Assembly: GCA_009741485.1 (NCBI GenBank)
Contig: CM019236.1
Span: forward strand, 31,495,439 to 31,559,438
Direction: 5' to 3'
DNA length: 64,000 nucleotides
DNA from: Malurus cyaneus samueli
Taxonomy: Eukaryota; Chordata; Aves; Passeriformes; Maluridae
A model generated the notes under the pieces. That model ran no database searches and had not been told where the DNA came from. It saw nothing but the letters and a program-made list of their open reading frames with translations. The translations under genes were made by a program, and so were the position numbers. Shown here piece after piece: positions 40,001 to 51,783 of this stretch. Position 1 is the stretch's first letter. Every line of letters begins with the position of its first letter.

Positions 40001-43000
40001 ATTCCTGCTGCATCAAGAGAAAGCAATGAGGCAAGTAATTTTGCAAGTCTACCTGTGTTGAGCAAATTGTTCCTATTTTTTTAGATTAAATTTAGAATCA
40101 CTCAAATATGTACAGTTCAAAGATTCGTGTTGCTCAGTCCAGACTGCCACACCCTTACAATGAAAAATTGTGAACACTTCTGTATAAATATGTAGTCAAA
40201 AAAACACTGCAAGATCCCTTATATACCTTTTAGGCTTATCTTCTGATGTTTCGTCTCTCGACTTTTTTGCCTGCCTAAGCTCCATTAATCGTCAGTGATA
40301 CACATAGCGTTATTAATTCCGGTTAGATTATCGCTGGTGACTAAAGTAGCACTAAAGGGGACCTGGTCTCTACTCTACTCATCACTAGCAATGAGTCACA
40401 GATGCTCTTTCAAGAAAAAGCTATCCCCTATATAAAATACTCTATTCCAACCTTCGTTCTCCCACAATTCGCCATGGATGTGAGACCAACTGTTCTAGCT
40501 TCAATATATTGAAAAGCTCAAAAATGTTTCATAGTGACGCAAAGCATTCTCATCATGCTAATTTCTAGTCGTCAGTCAAAAACAAAATAATGAATTAAGC
40601 ATGTGCATCGACATTATCATCCCTTGTATGACCGTCACCTCACATTAACGTAGAGAGTTGAATGGGGTTCGACACAGACACGAGCATGGTCACCAGCACA
40701 CCTGTATCCACGAGTAACCTGTCATTTACTTCCGCCGTCGCTCCATTGGCAAACTCATCCTCTCCTCATAGGCAAACTCACCTGGACGCGATCTGCAGGC
40801 ACAATATGCACGTATTATCCCTGCTAGATTGAATAAGAATTTCTTATGTTCATACACTTCAGAGCTGTGTGTGTCTTGTGCATGCTGCAAACTTAGTTTA
40901 TCTCAATGTGGAGTTCTAGTAAATGTTCGTATGCGACGGCACCTTACATTGAGAAGTCTACCATCATCAACTATGTGTACGAGACACTAGATTGCCATAC
41001 GTATTCACAGCCTCATGTTTTTATAATAGCTTAATGCTCACGATGATATTACAGCCTATACACTACTCTTCTACTGTGCACAATCCTTAGAACAGCACAA
41101 AACAGCACACATTTAAATGCAAATCCGTGTCTAATTCATCTCACTTATAAAGCTACTGTTCCCTCCCCTTATCTATTTTCCATTACTGTGCACAAACTTC
41201 CAGATGGTGTTCCAACATAATCAACAGGCACTACAAGAGGATAATAACCACGTGAGTCCTATAGGCCAATAAGCTCCTAACCAAAAAAAGTAGAAAGAAT
41301 TAAAAAAACCTGTTCTACAACCGTATGGGGGAAAACAATAAAGAGTGCCACTTACCAGGAGAAGTAGACAGTGGCTTCTAAGTGGAAAATGTAACACATT
41401 CCCCAGGGAGATCAGCTTACAAGAGGCCTGAATTCACTCTTCCTGCTATTAAAGCACCTGGGCATGTAACAGTTTTCTTCTGCCATGCCACGTCAGTGAT
41501 GTTTTTCAAATTAAGTATTGCTGAGATCTGTGACGCTTAAAATAATCTGACTTAGACCGCCCTCTTTCGCTTTTCCAGTACTTCATTCACGTAGTGTATT
41601 ATGAATCTCAGTCCATAGATAGTAGTATTACATGTTATGGATAAAACCAATTCGTTCTCTCTCAAACAGATGCAAAATGACTTATTAACACCCTGTTAGA
41701 CGAAATGGAAAAACTGAATATCATCACCTTCGCTGTCGGAATAGTTAGAAGGGTTATTTTCAGGACACAAGAATGGATAATCTCTCACTCTCCCTTGAGA
41801 TGAGTGACAAGGCATCCGTATTTTGCTAATTGTCGATGGCTTGACTGACAATTTTTTGCAAATGTTGTAATCACGAAATAGATGGACTGATGCGAATCCT
41901 AAATTCACCATACTCTCTGCGATACAATTTTTGCAGTTGAGGCTTAGTCTCAGGTCCATCCTGTATCATTTAAGATTGATGCTAAAAACAAATTTCTGCC
42001 TTACTAGGCTGAAACAAAAGTCGCTCGCACACATTAGCACCACCTCCTTGTTAGACTAACAATCCCTCTGAAAATTCGCACTATATTAACTTCTGCTACA
42101 GATAGCAGTGTTCTGTTGTCGATGTGAATCTTGTGTTCACTTGGGCACCGACAGAGAAATCTGATGGATAGAACGGGCCTGCAGGTTTGCACTGTTTGGT
42201 ATGTTAATGTAATTAGAGACATATTTTCCTTTAAGTAGCTTTTATTTTATATATCATGCGTATCCAAAGAAGAAATACCACACTCCACACTCACCGAAAC
42301 TAGTTCCTTATATGAATGACCTTTCAGCAAGACAAATAAAGTGAGACTCCATACAAAATACATATGTCCAGTATAATAAAGCCTGGACTTAAATGCAGAT
42401 ATGGAGATGCTATCGCTCAGAGCACTTTCAGGCATCTGATGCCTTAAAGTAATTTTCCATAAATCATACTTCTTTTAAGGTTTTTTCCTCGCCCCCACAT
42501 TAGGCAATAATTCAAATAAGCCTTAGTAGATGCAATACTGCTCTGTAGAAATTGGCAATATTGGCATGACTCGCTCATTAAGACTACATATGAAGAATTG
42601 AGTAGACCTTTCCCTTGACTTGATTCATGTGAGTTTCCAATCCCTGAATTTCACTTTGATTTCTAGTTCAACTAGGCTGCAGAAAACTGAAAGCCAACTG
42701 TGGAAGAATGATATTATGCGGATTTCATGAAAAAATTACAGGTTGCAGAGCTCTTGTAAAAACAAAATCAAGCTGCATCTTAGAATCTGTTCTAATTTTA
42801 AATGTGCAACAAAAAATACTCATCCTGTGAATTTCATAGCATCATGCAAATTTTAGAATGAAATATCATGCTACTCGCTAATTGATTAAAACACATATCT
42901 TGCAATAAACAAAGCTCTTTAAAGCTAGTCACCTTTTGACATTCGCAGGCCAACATAATTTGTGACATTACTGTAAATGTTCAACTCATTACAAAGTTAA

Positions 43001-43729
43001 GAAACTGAATGCATCCCAAAAAGCAAGGGAGCTGTTGTGAAGGGTCCTGGAGCACAATGTCTTAGGAAGCAAGTTGAGGAGACTGGGGTGGTGTTAGCCT
43101 CGGGGAAAAACAGGCTAGTCTGAGGGGTGACTTATCTCTCTATAACAGCTATTAAGTGGGTGCCGATCATTTCTTACAAGAAACAAGTGATAGAGAGAAA
43201 CAACCTCAGGTTGACCATGGAGATGATTAGATTGGACATTGGAAGCATGAGGTGTTTGTGAGGAACAGCTTCCATGAAGTGTCGAGTCACCACCTCCTGG
43301 AGGGCATCTTAAAAGAGGTGAAGATGTGGTGCTTAGGGGCATGGTTTAGTGGACTTGGCAAGGTAAAGTAACATTTGGATCTGGTGATCTTAAAGGCTTT
43401 ACCTAAATAATACGGCTTCTATTGTGAATAAACTCCTGTCTCCCATCAATTCCATGCAATATTCCCATCAGCTGCAATGAGTTCTGTGATCAGAACACGA
43501 CAGAATACATGGAATCCAAATGTAGTTCCAAAAATGTTACTCCATCTTAGATTATATAATTGTCTATTGAGCCTTCTGTATTGGTAAGAATAATATGCTA
43601 TATTCCTTTTAAAAAATCCCTATTTTCCAAAGTTGAACATGAATACCCCAAATGGGTTTCAGAAATGGGGTTATGTAGTGTTAGTTGCAACATTTCCAGT
43701 TCAAAAGCTGGGAGAAGGTGGACTGAGAG

Positions 43730-43761
<32 letters not shown>

Positions 43762-45240
43762 CAACAACAAAACCCCAAGCATTGTTACAAAAACATCTTT
43801 GTCAGTTCTTCCATCTATTGTCAGTCAATTATCATAATTCAGTAGTTTTTTCCTTAATATAAGTAGTATGTGATCATCTATTCAATATTACAAATCTTGC
43901 TGTTTGCAAGTATGAGAATTTAATTTACAGGATTCCGGAACTACTAAACTACTTCTCAACAATGTAAGTCTTCTTAATAGAAAAGGAGAGAGTATGTGAA
44001 AACATACATAAGTAGGCGCAGATGTATGTAAAAAATCCTTTTGTGACTCTAAGTGTGGTTACTGCTGGTAAAGCAATATATATGAGGAGTATGCTTGTGG
44101 GCACCCCCCAAGTGCTTTGCTGGGGGTTTTGCTTTGGGTTTTTGCGGAGGGGCTTTTTTTATGACAGTAACTAGATTTTTATAGATTTATATATTAGCTT
44201 CCTGAGTTTTCAAGGGCAATAGAGAAGTCATATAGTTGTCCCTTGGTGCCATCCTATGGTTGCTTCTTCACTTCCGATGATGCAAAGTGGTCCATCCCTC
44301 CCCTCTCCTCCAAGAAGTAGTCACTGAAGTTGCTGTAGAGACACATAAAGATGTAATAGAGATATCTTAAAACCTGTTTCCAACTTTTTCTCATCCCTGC
44401 TATGCTCAGTCTAGCAAGTGCATTTTCCACCATAGCCCCTTCCTACCGAGCCTTTTCAGTCTTCCTAGCCCTGCTTCCTTGCCTGCCAAGTCCAAAGGTA
44501 CCCAGCCAAACAACTTCTTGGCAGTGAAGGCTGAAATCTCTTTCTTCCTCTGTTCCTAATTACTTTCATTTCTTATTTGAAGTTTCTTTTTTTCAGCCTC
44601 ATTTCATAAAGCCCACCTCCATCTAGTTTGTATCTTTTCTATTTTGGCCTTCAGATGTCTTCCATGTTGATGTTCCTGCTCCTGTTGTACAAACTCTTCT
44701 ATCCTCCCATCTGACTTCTCAACATCTGTGACTCTTTTTTTTCCCTCTTCCTCTCAGTTCCTTTACTTTTGCAAAGTCTGTATCACTCTCCATCTGTTCA
44801 CCCAGTTTTTCCTCCAGGCTGGTTTTAATTTCTATTGATGTGCAGTTCTCTTAAATGGTCTGTAGTCTTGCTCCTTCTTCCTTTCTGTCCCCAGTCATGG
44901 CCTTTGGCAGAGTTTCCTTTTCCTTTGATAGCTTCTGACTTGTCACTTTTCAGACTCATTGCTAGCATACTGTTCTCCACCCCAAACATACATGTACCTT
45001 ACATCCACCATTTTATGAGCTTGCTGAAGCACCAGAAATCACAACTTAAAAGAATACTGGGCTGTCTGCTATGCCCATCTAGATGTGAGTGCCCTGCAGC
45101 ACCAACTGCAAACAGGCATCCAGCTCAGCCCATGGGGAGAATGCCTACTGCAGTTAGGAAGTTCTTGGACTCCAGTTTGTAATTTCTCCTTCAGAAAATA
45201 AAAATAAAAAGATAGTTTAAAAAAAATAAAATAAAAAAAA
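37082..45240 (+). repeat. duplicated unit, copy C (full length, indel-rich)
   Basis: Copy C covers everything in 27,393-32,973 plus 34,955-37,046 in the same order and orientation, without the internal 2-kb repeat. At 38-42.5 kb nearly every few bases carry an inserted or missing base against copy A (for example at 39.6-40.8 kb against 29.8-30.9 kb), while 44,451-44,700 matches copy B without visible difference. Such mosaic noise is unlike evolutionary divergence and resembles unpolished single-molecule reads. It ends in the same A-rich tract as copy B and continues directly into unique sequence at 45,241. Open frames in it carry no meaning. Confidence 0.85.
43020..43412 (+). mobile_element. 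CR1: CR1 LINE 3' fragment within copy C
   Basis: This is the same CR1 fragment as at 34,870-35,262, with extra indels, ending GATCTTAAAGGCTTT then ACCTAAATAATA. It sits at the same place relative to its flanks, so it is a copy of the same insertion and not an independent event. Confidence 0.8.
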
Positions 45241-46027
45241 ATATAATACTGGAGACTTCAGGCAATGCAGGAGCATAGGCAGGCAACCTGAGTGAAAGCA
45301 GTTATTTGAAACTCCTGTCTGTGGAACTAATCCTTAAAAGGCAGAATTCTCACCTTTCCTTAGGAGTGTCTTTGCTTTTCTGTGCAAAAGTCTTCCTCCA
45401 ATAAGCTCACTTTTCTTCCAAAGCAGAATAGGTTAAATTTCTCCAAAGAAGAAAAATGTAGTAATAGAAACACTGTCACTAAGTACTGTTGGAAACATTT
45501 TTGCTTTACAATTTTTGAGTAGAGTCAGACCCCTTTATTGCTGAGCAAATGGTGTAAAAGAGAGCAGTTTTCTGTAAAGACTACAAGACTTCACCAAAAC
45601 GCGCATTCTCCCTGGAGGATTTAGGCATTTTCCGATTGGTGCTTTTCACGGCATACGTTACGTGTTGACACAGATTAAGTTTCCCTCCTGTCTGGAACAA
45701 TGCACGCTCAGGAGAGACACTGACCTAGCAATAAGCGTGAGCTGCTCGTGGCAAGTAGCGAAGCGGAGCTCCGGGAGCTGCCGGCAGAGCACTCCGTACA
45801 TCTGTGCCATTCTCCCTCTCTCCTCCTCCTACTCCTCCTCTCCCGCTCTCCTTTTCCTTCCCCTCTGTCTTGAGCTGCTACGCTTTCCCCAGACCTCTTG
45901 GCTTTGTTGCGCTGCGTGTCTGAATAGCAGGAGGGGGATTGGCGGAGCGCCGGCTCAGGGAGCGCTTCCCTGCGGCTCACGCCAACCCACCCACCCACGC
46001 CTGGCTCAGGAAACGTGAGCGGGGCTC

Positions 46028-46051
46028 ATGAAGGCGGAGAGGCAGCGCTGA
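46028..46051 (+). promoter_or_regulatory. upstream ORF in the probable 5' UTR (7 codons)
   Basis: The ATG at 46,028 opens a frame encoding MKAERQR and stops at TGA 46,049-46,051, some 90 bases before the main start. If the transcript includes it, it could lower translation of the main frame. The base at +4 is A and the -3 base is C, so the start context is weak. Confidence 0.45.
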
Positions 46052-46071
46052 GGGCTTTGCACCAGCGCTGG

Positions 46072-46077
46072 ATGTGA
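46072..46077 (+). promoter_or_regulatory. start-stop element (ATGTGA) in the probable 5' UTR
   Basis: ATG is followed at once by TGA. Such minimal upstream ORFs are known to stall or drop initiating ribosomes. It lies 64 bases before the main start codon, downstream of the 7-codon upstream ORF. Its effect depends on the transcription start lying upstream. Confidence 0.4.
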
Positions 46078-46140
46078 CAGCAGGAGCCGAGCGCTTCGCG
46101 GCTTGCGCGCGTCCGACCCCGGTCCCGCACGGACCCGACA

Positions 46141-46197
46141 ATGGACTGCTGCCTCTGGACAACCGCTGGCACCCTGCTCCTAGCTTCCCTTATCCTG
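46141..46197 (+). CDS. first coding exon of an unidentified secreted or membrane protein
   Basis: The ATG at 46,141 has A at -3 and G at +4, a strong Kozak context, at the 3' edge of the CpG island. It encodes MDCCLWTTAGTLLLASLIL, an apparent signal peptide: a short N-terminal part and then a hydrophobic core from about residue 11. The exon ends after 19 codons at CTG/GTAAAT, a good donor, in phase 0; without splicing the frame would continue as intron sequence. The cleavage site must be in the next exon. Signal peptide in exon 1, CpG promoter and long first intron are typical of vertebrate receptors, adhesion molecules and secreted ligands. I could not match the leader to a known protein and assign no name. 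The next exon is either the candidate at 61,288 or beyond the window. Confidence 0.6.
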
Positions 46198-46562
46198 GTA
46201 AATGCCATTTCTTTCCTGCTAATATTTACCGCTTGCAGCTGATACTGTATCTGTGTGCATATATGCGGGTGGGCATGTTTTTAATCTCTTAAGGTCGCAG
46301 CCGGAGAGAGTTTGTTTTTAACAAGTAATGTAAGTCTTATCCTGTCTAAAAAACGCTGCAGACTTGGAGCTTTGATACTGTGGGTTGCTTGCAGGTAGAA
46401 CCAAGTAGTTGATGTTGGCATCAGTTTTCTAAACTTGGAGAGCAATGACCTATGAATGGTGATTTAACTGCTTAGGATTCAGAGAGGAGCTGTTTCTCTG
46501 CTCTTTAAATCAAACTATATCACTCTGTAAGGTTCCTGGAATTTTCTTCCTTTAAAAAAACA

Positions 46563-46579
46563 ATATATATATATATATA
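46563..46579. repeat. (AT)n microsatellite
   Basis: Seventeen bases of alternating A and T, 366 bases downstream of the exon 1 donor. It is a plain dinucleotide repeat. Confidence 0.85.
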
Positions 46580-48712
46580 AAATTCAGTTTTGCACATGCA
46601 GAGAAAACAGGTACAGCATGTACTGAACTTTTTCCCGAAGCCTGCTTAAAATGAGCTCTCATTACTTCTGTAATTCATTACAGAGTCAAGTTTACAGCAA
46701 CCTTTGAAAGATAAGTTCTGTGATATCTAGTATACTTCAGGGCAGTAAACCTGATCATTATTATATTATTTTCTTGCATACTTCCCCTGATTATCCTGAT
46801 AGGATGCTTACAGCCGAGAGCTATAGCTATGCTGTTTGATTGACATGCTATGTTTCATTTTGACTCATACCTAATTTCATGAGGGGCATGTTGACAATTA
46901 GAATTTCTGCAGTAAGGATATTAATATGCATACACTTTTGATACCAGAGTCATCTTGGCATATGATGCCCTTTTCTTAAAATTTGATTCAACATAGTAGT
47001 TAGTTCAAACAGCAAAGCGTCACTAAGAAATACATTAATTTTATAGCAGCTTGCATCTTATTTATCTGCATAAACCAATCTATAGTAATTATTGTAAACT
47101 AATCTTAACACATTTTTGGTAGCCACAAGGGGACCTAAACAGTAGGATAACCCTATTCAAAATGCTTATTAAAAATTATTTTATTATGAAAAAAAACCCA
47201 GCTTTTTGTATAGAGTCACTAAATACTAATGGAGCACTAGAGAAAAGAATGCTGACGATCTAAAAGTCTTATTTTGTTTTAATGTCTCTTTTCCATTTAT
47301 AATACTGAATTCACACAAAATGGCATAAAGTCAGCATAGATTCTCTTTTGCTTATGAAAATGAGATGCTTCTAACCTGATTAATAAATTATGAGCCAATT
47401 CTGCAGGAGTAATTTAGGGAATATCAACAGGAGATATGACTCAACAAGAATGTGTAAAGACTATAGGATTTGGCCCCATGTTAAGCTCATACTCATAATA
47501 TTTGTACATCACTCTGCTGCTTGTGAATTAAGTTCTCAGTCCCTGATTCAGGAAAATAAATAGTGCATTCTGCTGCCAACTATTATGCATTATATTCCAC
47601 ACTCTACTAGTTTGTATTTGTATGACTTACCCTGCCTCAAGAGATTTCCCCCCACCTCCCACCAAATCTCTTTGTGCCTTAAGAATAGTGATGTGAAGCA
47701 AGCTTAACTTTCTTTTTTGAATCAGACCATTCTTTCGCTCTTTCCATCGTCAAGAAAATCTCTCACTTGCTTTCAGCAGGAGATTAGGTAAACATGCAAG
47801 TGTTTGACTTACAGCTTGGCTGCAGATAGGGATAAGTTGTAGGATGCCTTGGAATACTCATTCCTACTGTAGTTTATTGCAGCGTGAGTTCACCAAAGAC
47901 GTAGTAGAAAGTTCACAGATATTTTTTGAGGAAAAAGGGTCACTGAATCAGGCTGTGAGCTGGCTGTTAGCATCCTAGATGTTAGCCTTCAGTCAAGTAG
48001 ACAGAACAAGTTTGAAATCTATGGCAATTAACATTTGGATTTACGTGTATCACCTTGTCTCTCTTCTAAAGGTATCTTTCCCACAGTAACCAACATCAGC
48101 TGTTTCATGTCACGCAGCCTTCCAGTAACATCAGCAAAAGTTCACAGCTGTAAGAGTTAAGGTTATGCAACAAATGCTTACAAGATTGGTCTTAGAATAA
48201 TTTATTACACGTTCCTAAATTTTCAGTAAGACACAGTGGAGCAAAGCAGCACCTAAAGTCTTTGTTCAGCATCCTTGCCTGAGGAAGGAATTGCACAGCC
48301 TAGCCGTATGTGCAGCCTATGCACTTGTGCTGCTAAGGCAATTGAGCCTTAGTATCACAGGCTGTGACAAGCCCACAGGCAACAACTGCAGTAATCCCTC
48401 CTCTTTCCCTCCCTAGCAACTATTTGGAGTGGTGTAGTAGTGAGCGTAGCTCACTACTGCATTGGGGTCCTGAACCTTCCTCAGAAAAAATTATATTCAT
48501 TTTCATTGAGTGGTGCTTGAGTAAGGTCCCTGAGGGTCCTTAGTTTATTTTAACTGTCCTAAAAATTGCTCCATACTTAAGAGAGCTGGTATCCTTAGCA
48601 TCTATATGGACTAAGCATTTCCATGGCTACTTTTGAGAGTCTGAGCCATAGCACTAGCTTGTCTTGAAAAGCTAGTATGAAAAGGCAGTTTTTCTTTCCA
48701 AAGAAAGACCAG

Positions 48713-48767
48713 ATTTTGGAGAATTTGGGAGAATTTGGGAGAATTTGGGAGAATTTGGGAGAATTTT
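48713..48767. repeat. 10-bp tandem repeat (GAATTTGGGA), about five units
   Basis: Four exact GAATTTGGGA units occur at 48,721-48,760, with degenerate half units on each side. The period of 10 is close to one DNA turn, so the A/T and G runs fall on the same helix face. The array is probably polymorphic. The minus-strand open frame across it is a by-product of the repeat. Confidence 0.9.
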
Positions 48768-49555
48768 GCTTATTGTTCTGTGAACTTTTGGCATGGTAAG
48801 AAAATATTACCACACTACTTTTAAGAGCAACAAAAGAAAGCAGCCATTTTGTTCTGGAGACTTTCCTTTATATTAGTTTAAAAATAAAAGCCTGACACAA
48901 GCAAATCACAGTTTTCTAACTCAAAGGAATATGGCCAAAACCATAACCAACCATGTGTTCAGCCGAACTCGAAGTCAAATCACGTCATGTTGGAGGGCAT
49001 TTAAACACATTTGCATTTGTTATTTGCATCCTTTCAGCAGCTTTTTTTAGCTCTCTTTGTTGCTGTTGTGATACTTACAGAAGTAACACTAAGGACTGTA
49101 ATAAAGTACATGTGTTTTTCTGCAGGATTTCTCTCTTTTGCTGTGCTAATTTGTACATGGAAAATAGTCAAATACAATAGTCCACTCCTTCCAGGCTCTT
49201 TGGCTTTACACTCCCCTATTATCTGACTGGGTCTGTCTTGGATGACCACAAGTGCAATTAGACAGTGAAATGAGTATGTTTCTTGTTTACATCTGAAGGT
49301 ACAAAGCTTGACAGTGTTTTCTTTCATGTATAGATAGGTCTACCTACTGCTGTGTGTCTGCTTGTCTGTCTCTACAATTGTAGGTATATTAAGGGTTTTT
49401 TTCCCAGTATGAGATCCAAAGAACATAAATATACTTTAATGCAGGATCACATATATGTACAGACTAACATTTGATCACATCAGCTGGGTAAGGATGAACT
49501 GAAATGCAGAGTTCAGCTATACTAAGCTGAGATTTATTCATGTTACAAAGTGAAA

Positions 49556-49584
49556 ATACCTTGCAATTGAATACCTTGCAATTG
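49556..49584. repeat. 15-bp direct duplication
   Basis: ATACCTTGCAATTGA is followed immediately by ATACCTTGCAATTG. It looks like a simple tandem duplication event with no associated motif. Confidence 0.8.
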
Positions 49585-51169
49585 TGGTTTGTGACCCATG
49601 CTGCTATACATATGTCATGTCTGTAAAACCATTTCTTATGTGAAGGTCTAAGTGCTACTAAGTATGTATGATCATAATTTCTTCCTATATTGCTCTAGAA
49701 TTATGTGTTGGAACATATTTGCTGACCTCTTCCTTCATATTCTTTAAGTATGGAGGGTGTTTCTTCTTTTTCTACCAAGTGCAAAGGCTTGCATGAGCTA
49801 AACTAAGTTTGTGCGATGTAATTTTTTTTGGAGTTTGGATTTTAGTGAATGGAAGCCAGCACTTAATGTAGGCAGTTGATTTACTGGTCTGCTTTACCAG
49901 CATCACTGAAGTTTAACATGTTCTTAGAATGACTTTGCTAGATTCATAGGGCTGCAAAAGAATAATTAGATGTTGTGACACTGAACACCATGGAAAGGCT
50001 GAAGATTGGAATGTGGTCACCTATAGTCATGCATCTGTCAGCTAGACAAATTTCAGTATTCAGAAGGTTCATGATTTCATGTAAAGTCTGAGAGGGCACA
50101 CATGACCAGACAAATACATCTGTAGGAGAGGACTATCAATCTCTGTATGACTGAATTTTCACTGAGGCAAATAAAAACTGGATCCTTTATAACTGTGTTG
50201 TTAGCCATGCCAATATAACCTCAGGGTTTCGGTTGTATTGTCAAATCTGAACACAGCAGTGTTGCTTCTATTGCTTTTTGTATCTATTTTCTTAACCTTG
50301 TAAGAAAACTCAGAATTGTATAGGAAACAATTATATGGGGGAGAAAAATGGGAAATTGCGGTGTGAGGAAAGGAAGAAGAATGGTAAGATCATCCTTATA
50401 GATTAAGGATGATTAAAAATTAAAAATTAGAAAGCTAAAGGTAGTGAAGAAAAAAGTAAAAACACACCAAACAACAGATGCTATATCATGATGGGTACCA
50501 GGAAAAAGAAAAAGAAATTACTTATCCCAGCCCAAGCCGAGGACAGTTATAATGTAAGTCTTCTCATCTGGTGGACAACAACTAAGCCAAAAATTGGCAT
50601 GAAATGTTTAATTTAATCAGAATATCATACTCTGGTATGAACCACATCTTCTCCTTAATTATTACTCAGGAAAAGCTAGCTGTTGCTGTTGGTTTCTCCA
50701 TCTTTTTGTATCATCCTGTGGACAGCAGGCTTATCATAACAGATGACTGCCCAGTTTTGTGTAGTCAAGGAGTTACAACATGTTCCAACTCTTAGGTGTG
50801 TGTCTAGGCACAACGGGGGTAGTAGGCAAGGGGTATGTATTTTGTAACATGAGAAGATTTTCTCTAGGTCCTTAGCCCTGTGTTGAACACGGACCAATGA
50901 TTGTCAAAGCTTAGTCAATTCTGTCACTTAGATGTCCTTCTGTCTCAGGGAATATAAATCATTTCATCATAGGTCTGAGATTTCCTTTCATCTATATTTT
51001 AGGTATCTTGTTCAGAATTTCATTCTACATATGACAATCTTCTTTTCATTTTTTTCTGCAATAACTGAACTTCTACAAATTTCTTAAAAATGTAGTTAAA
51101 GTTGGGAGAAATTGGAGGGAGAGGGAAAACAGTGTATTTGTGAGATTTCATTTTCTTACAAAGCCATAG

Positions 51170-51205
51170 AAATCTTAGTAGTAATCTTAGTAGAAATCTT
51201 AGTAG
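51170..51205. repeat. 12-bp tandem repeat, three units
   Basis: Three units of AAATCTTAGTAG, the middle one with a single change (TAATCTTAGTAG). A short minisatellite. Confidence 0.8.
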
Positions 51206-51756
51206 TTTTTCCACCTGTGGACTTTATGGTCTCTTCTTATAGGAGCAGTTCTTCTGGCTATGCAGAGAAATAAGTGGCATATTCATTGATTCTACTGTAC
51301 ATTAATTTTTGCATTGTTTCCACTTTAGTCTTCAGTGCCTTTATGGAATCTCTTCCAAAGCTTCAACCTTTAAAATCTCTTCTTTTCAGGGACCTCTGAT
51401 AGAGGAAGTTCAGCAGAGAGGGTGTCAGGGTAGAGGGAAGGGTTATGTGATAATGTAAGACATCCTGAAATGAATTCCAAGAGTGCTGAAGAAATAAGAC
51501 AGGAAATTATGTGCAACTTATAATAAATTCAAACTGGCCCATAAAATAAATAGATTCATTTTGTTCCATATGTATATACTGTGTGGGTGTCAAATTTCCC
51601 CTTCTAGCTTTGTTGGATGTAATCTCAGTCCCTCTTTGAAGTTTGCTATTGTGTTGTTCAGGTTCTCTGCTGTATCAACAGATTCAGATATGAAAGGAAA
51701 TAAAGGAATCTACAAGGTCTCCTACTGTTTTGATGCTGGCATCAGATGTATGAAAT

Positions 51757-51783
51757 ATTTATTTATTTATTTACTTACTTACA
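51757..51783. repeat. TTTA/TTAC tetranucleotide microsatellite
   Basis: ATTT units pass into ACTT units over 27 bases, a compound tetranucleotide repeat. Confidence 0.8.

Larger units (their letters stand above)
45595..46215 (+). promoter_or_regulatory. CpG-island promoter of an unidentified plus-strand gene
   Basis: CpG dinucleotides, rare elsewhere in the window, become frequent from about 45,600 and densest at 45,940-46,150 (for example GCGGAGCGCCGG and GCTTCGCGGCTTGCGCGCG). Two inverted CCAAT boxes, CCGATTGGT at 45,633 and GATTGGCGG at 45,937, are good NF-Y sites. A pyrimidine tract at about 45,805-45,870 (CTCC and TCC repeats) lies between them. There is no clear TATA box. The island ends just after a first coding exon, which gives the direction. 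Transcription start and exact boundaries cannot be set from sequence alone. It lies about 350 bases after the duplicated block. Confidence 0.8.

Noticed and set aside
43560..43862. Lysine-rich open frames across an A run
   Set aside because: They come from the 28-A run (and its copy at 35,570) in the noisy duplicated block.
27393..45240. A biological multi-copy array or novel repeat system
   Set aside because: Copy boundaries at a 25-N gap and a mid-CR1 cut, with indel-type noise, point to assembly error; only two or three copies exist and no array structure is present.
45662..46018. Open frames of about 100 codons on both strands in the CpG island
   Set aside because: Long chance frames are expected in GC-rich, stop-poor sequence. 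They have no splice framing, and the exon at 46,141 fits better.
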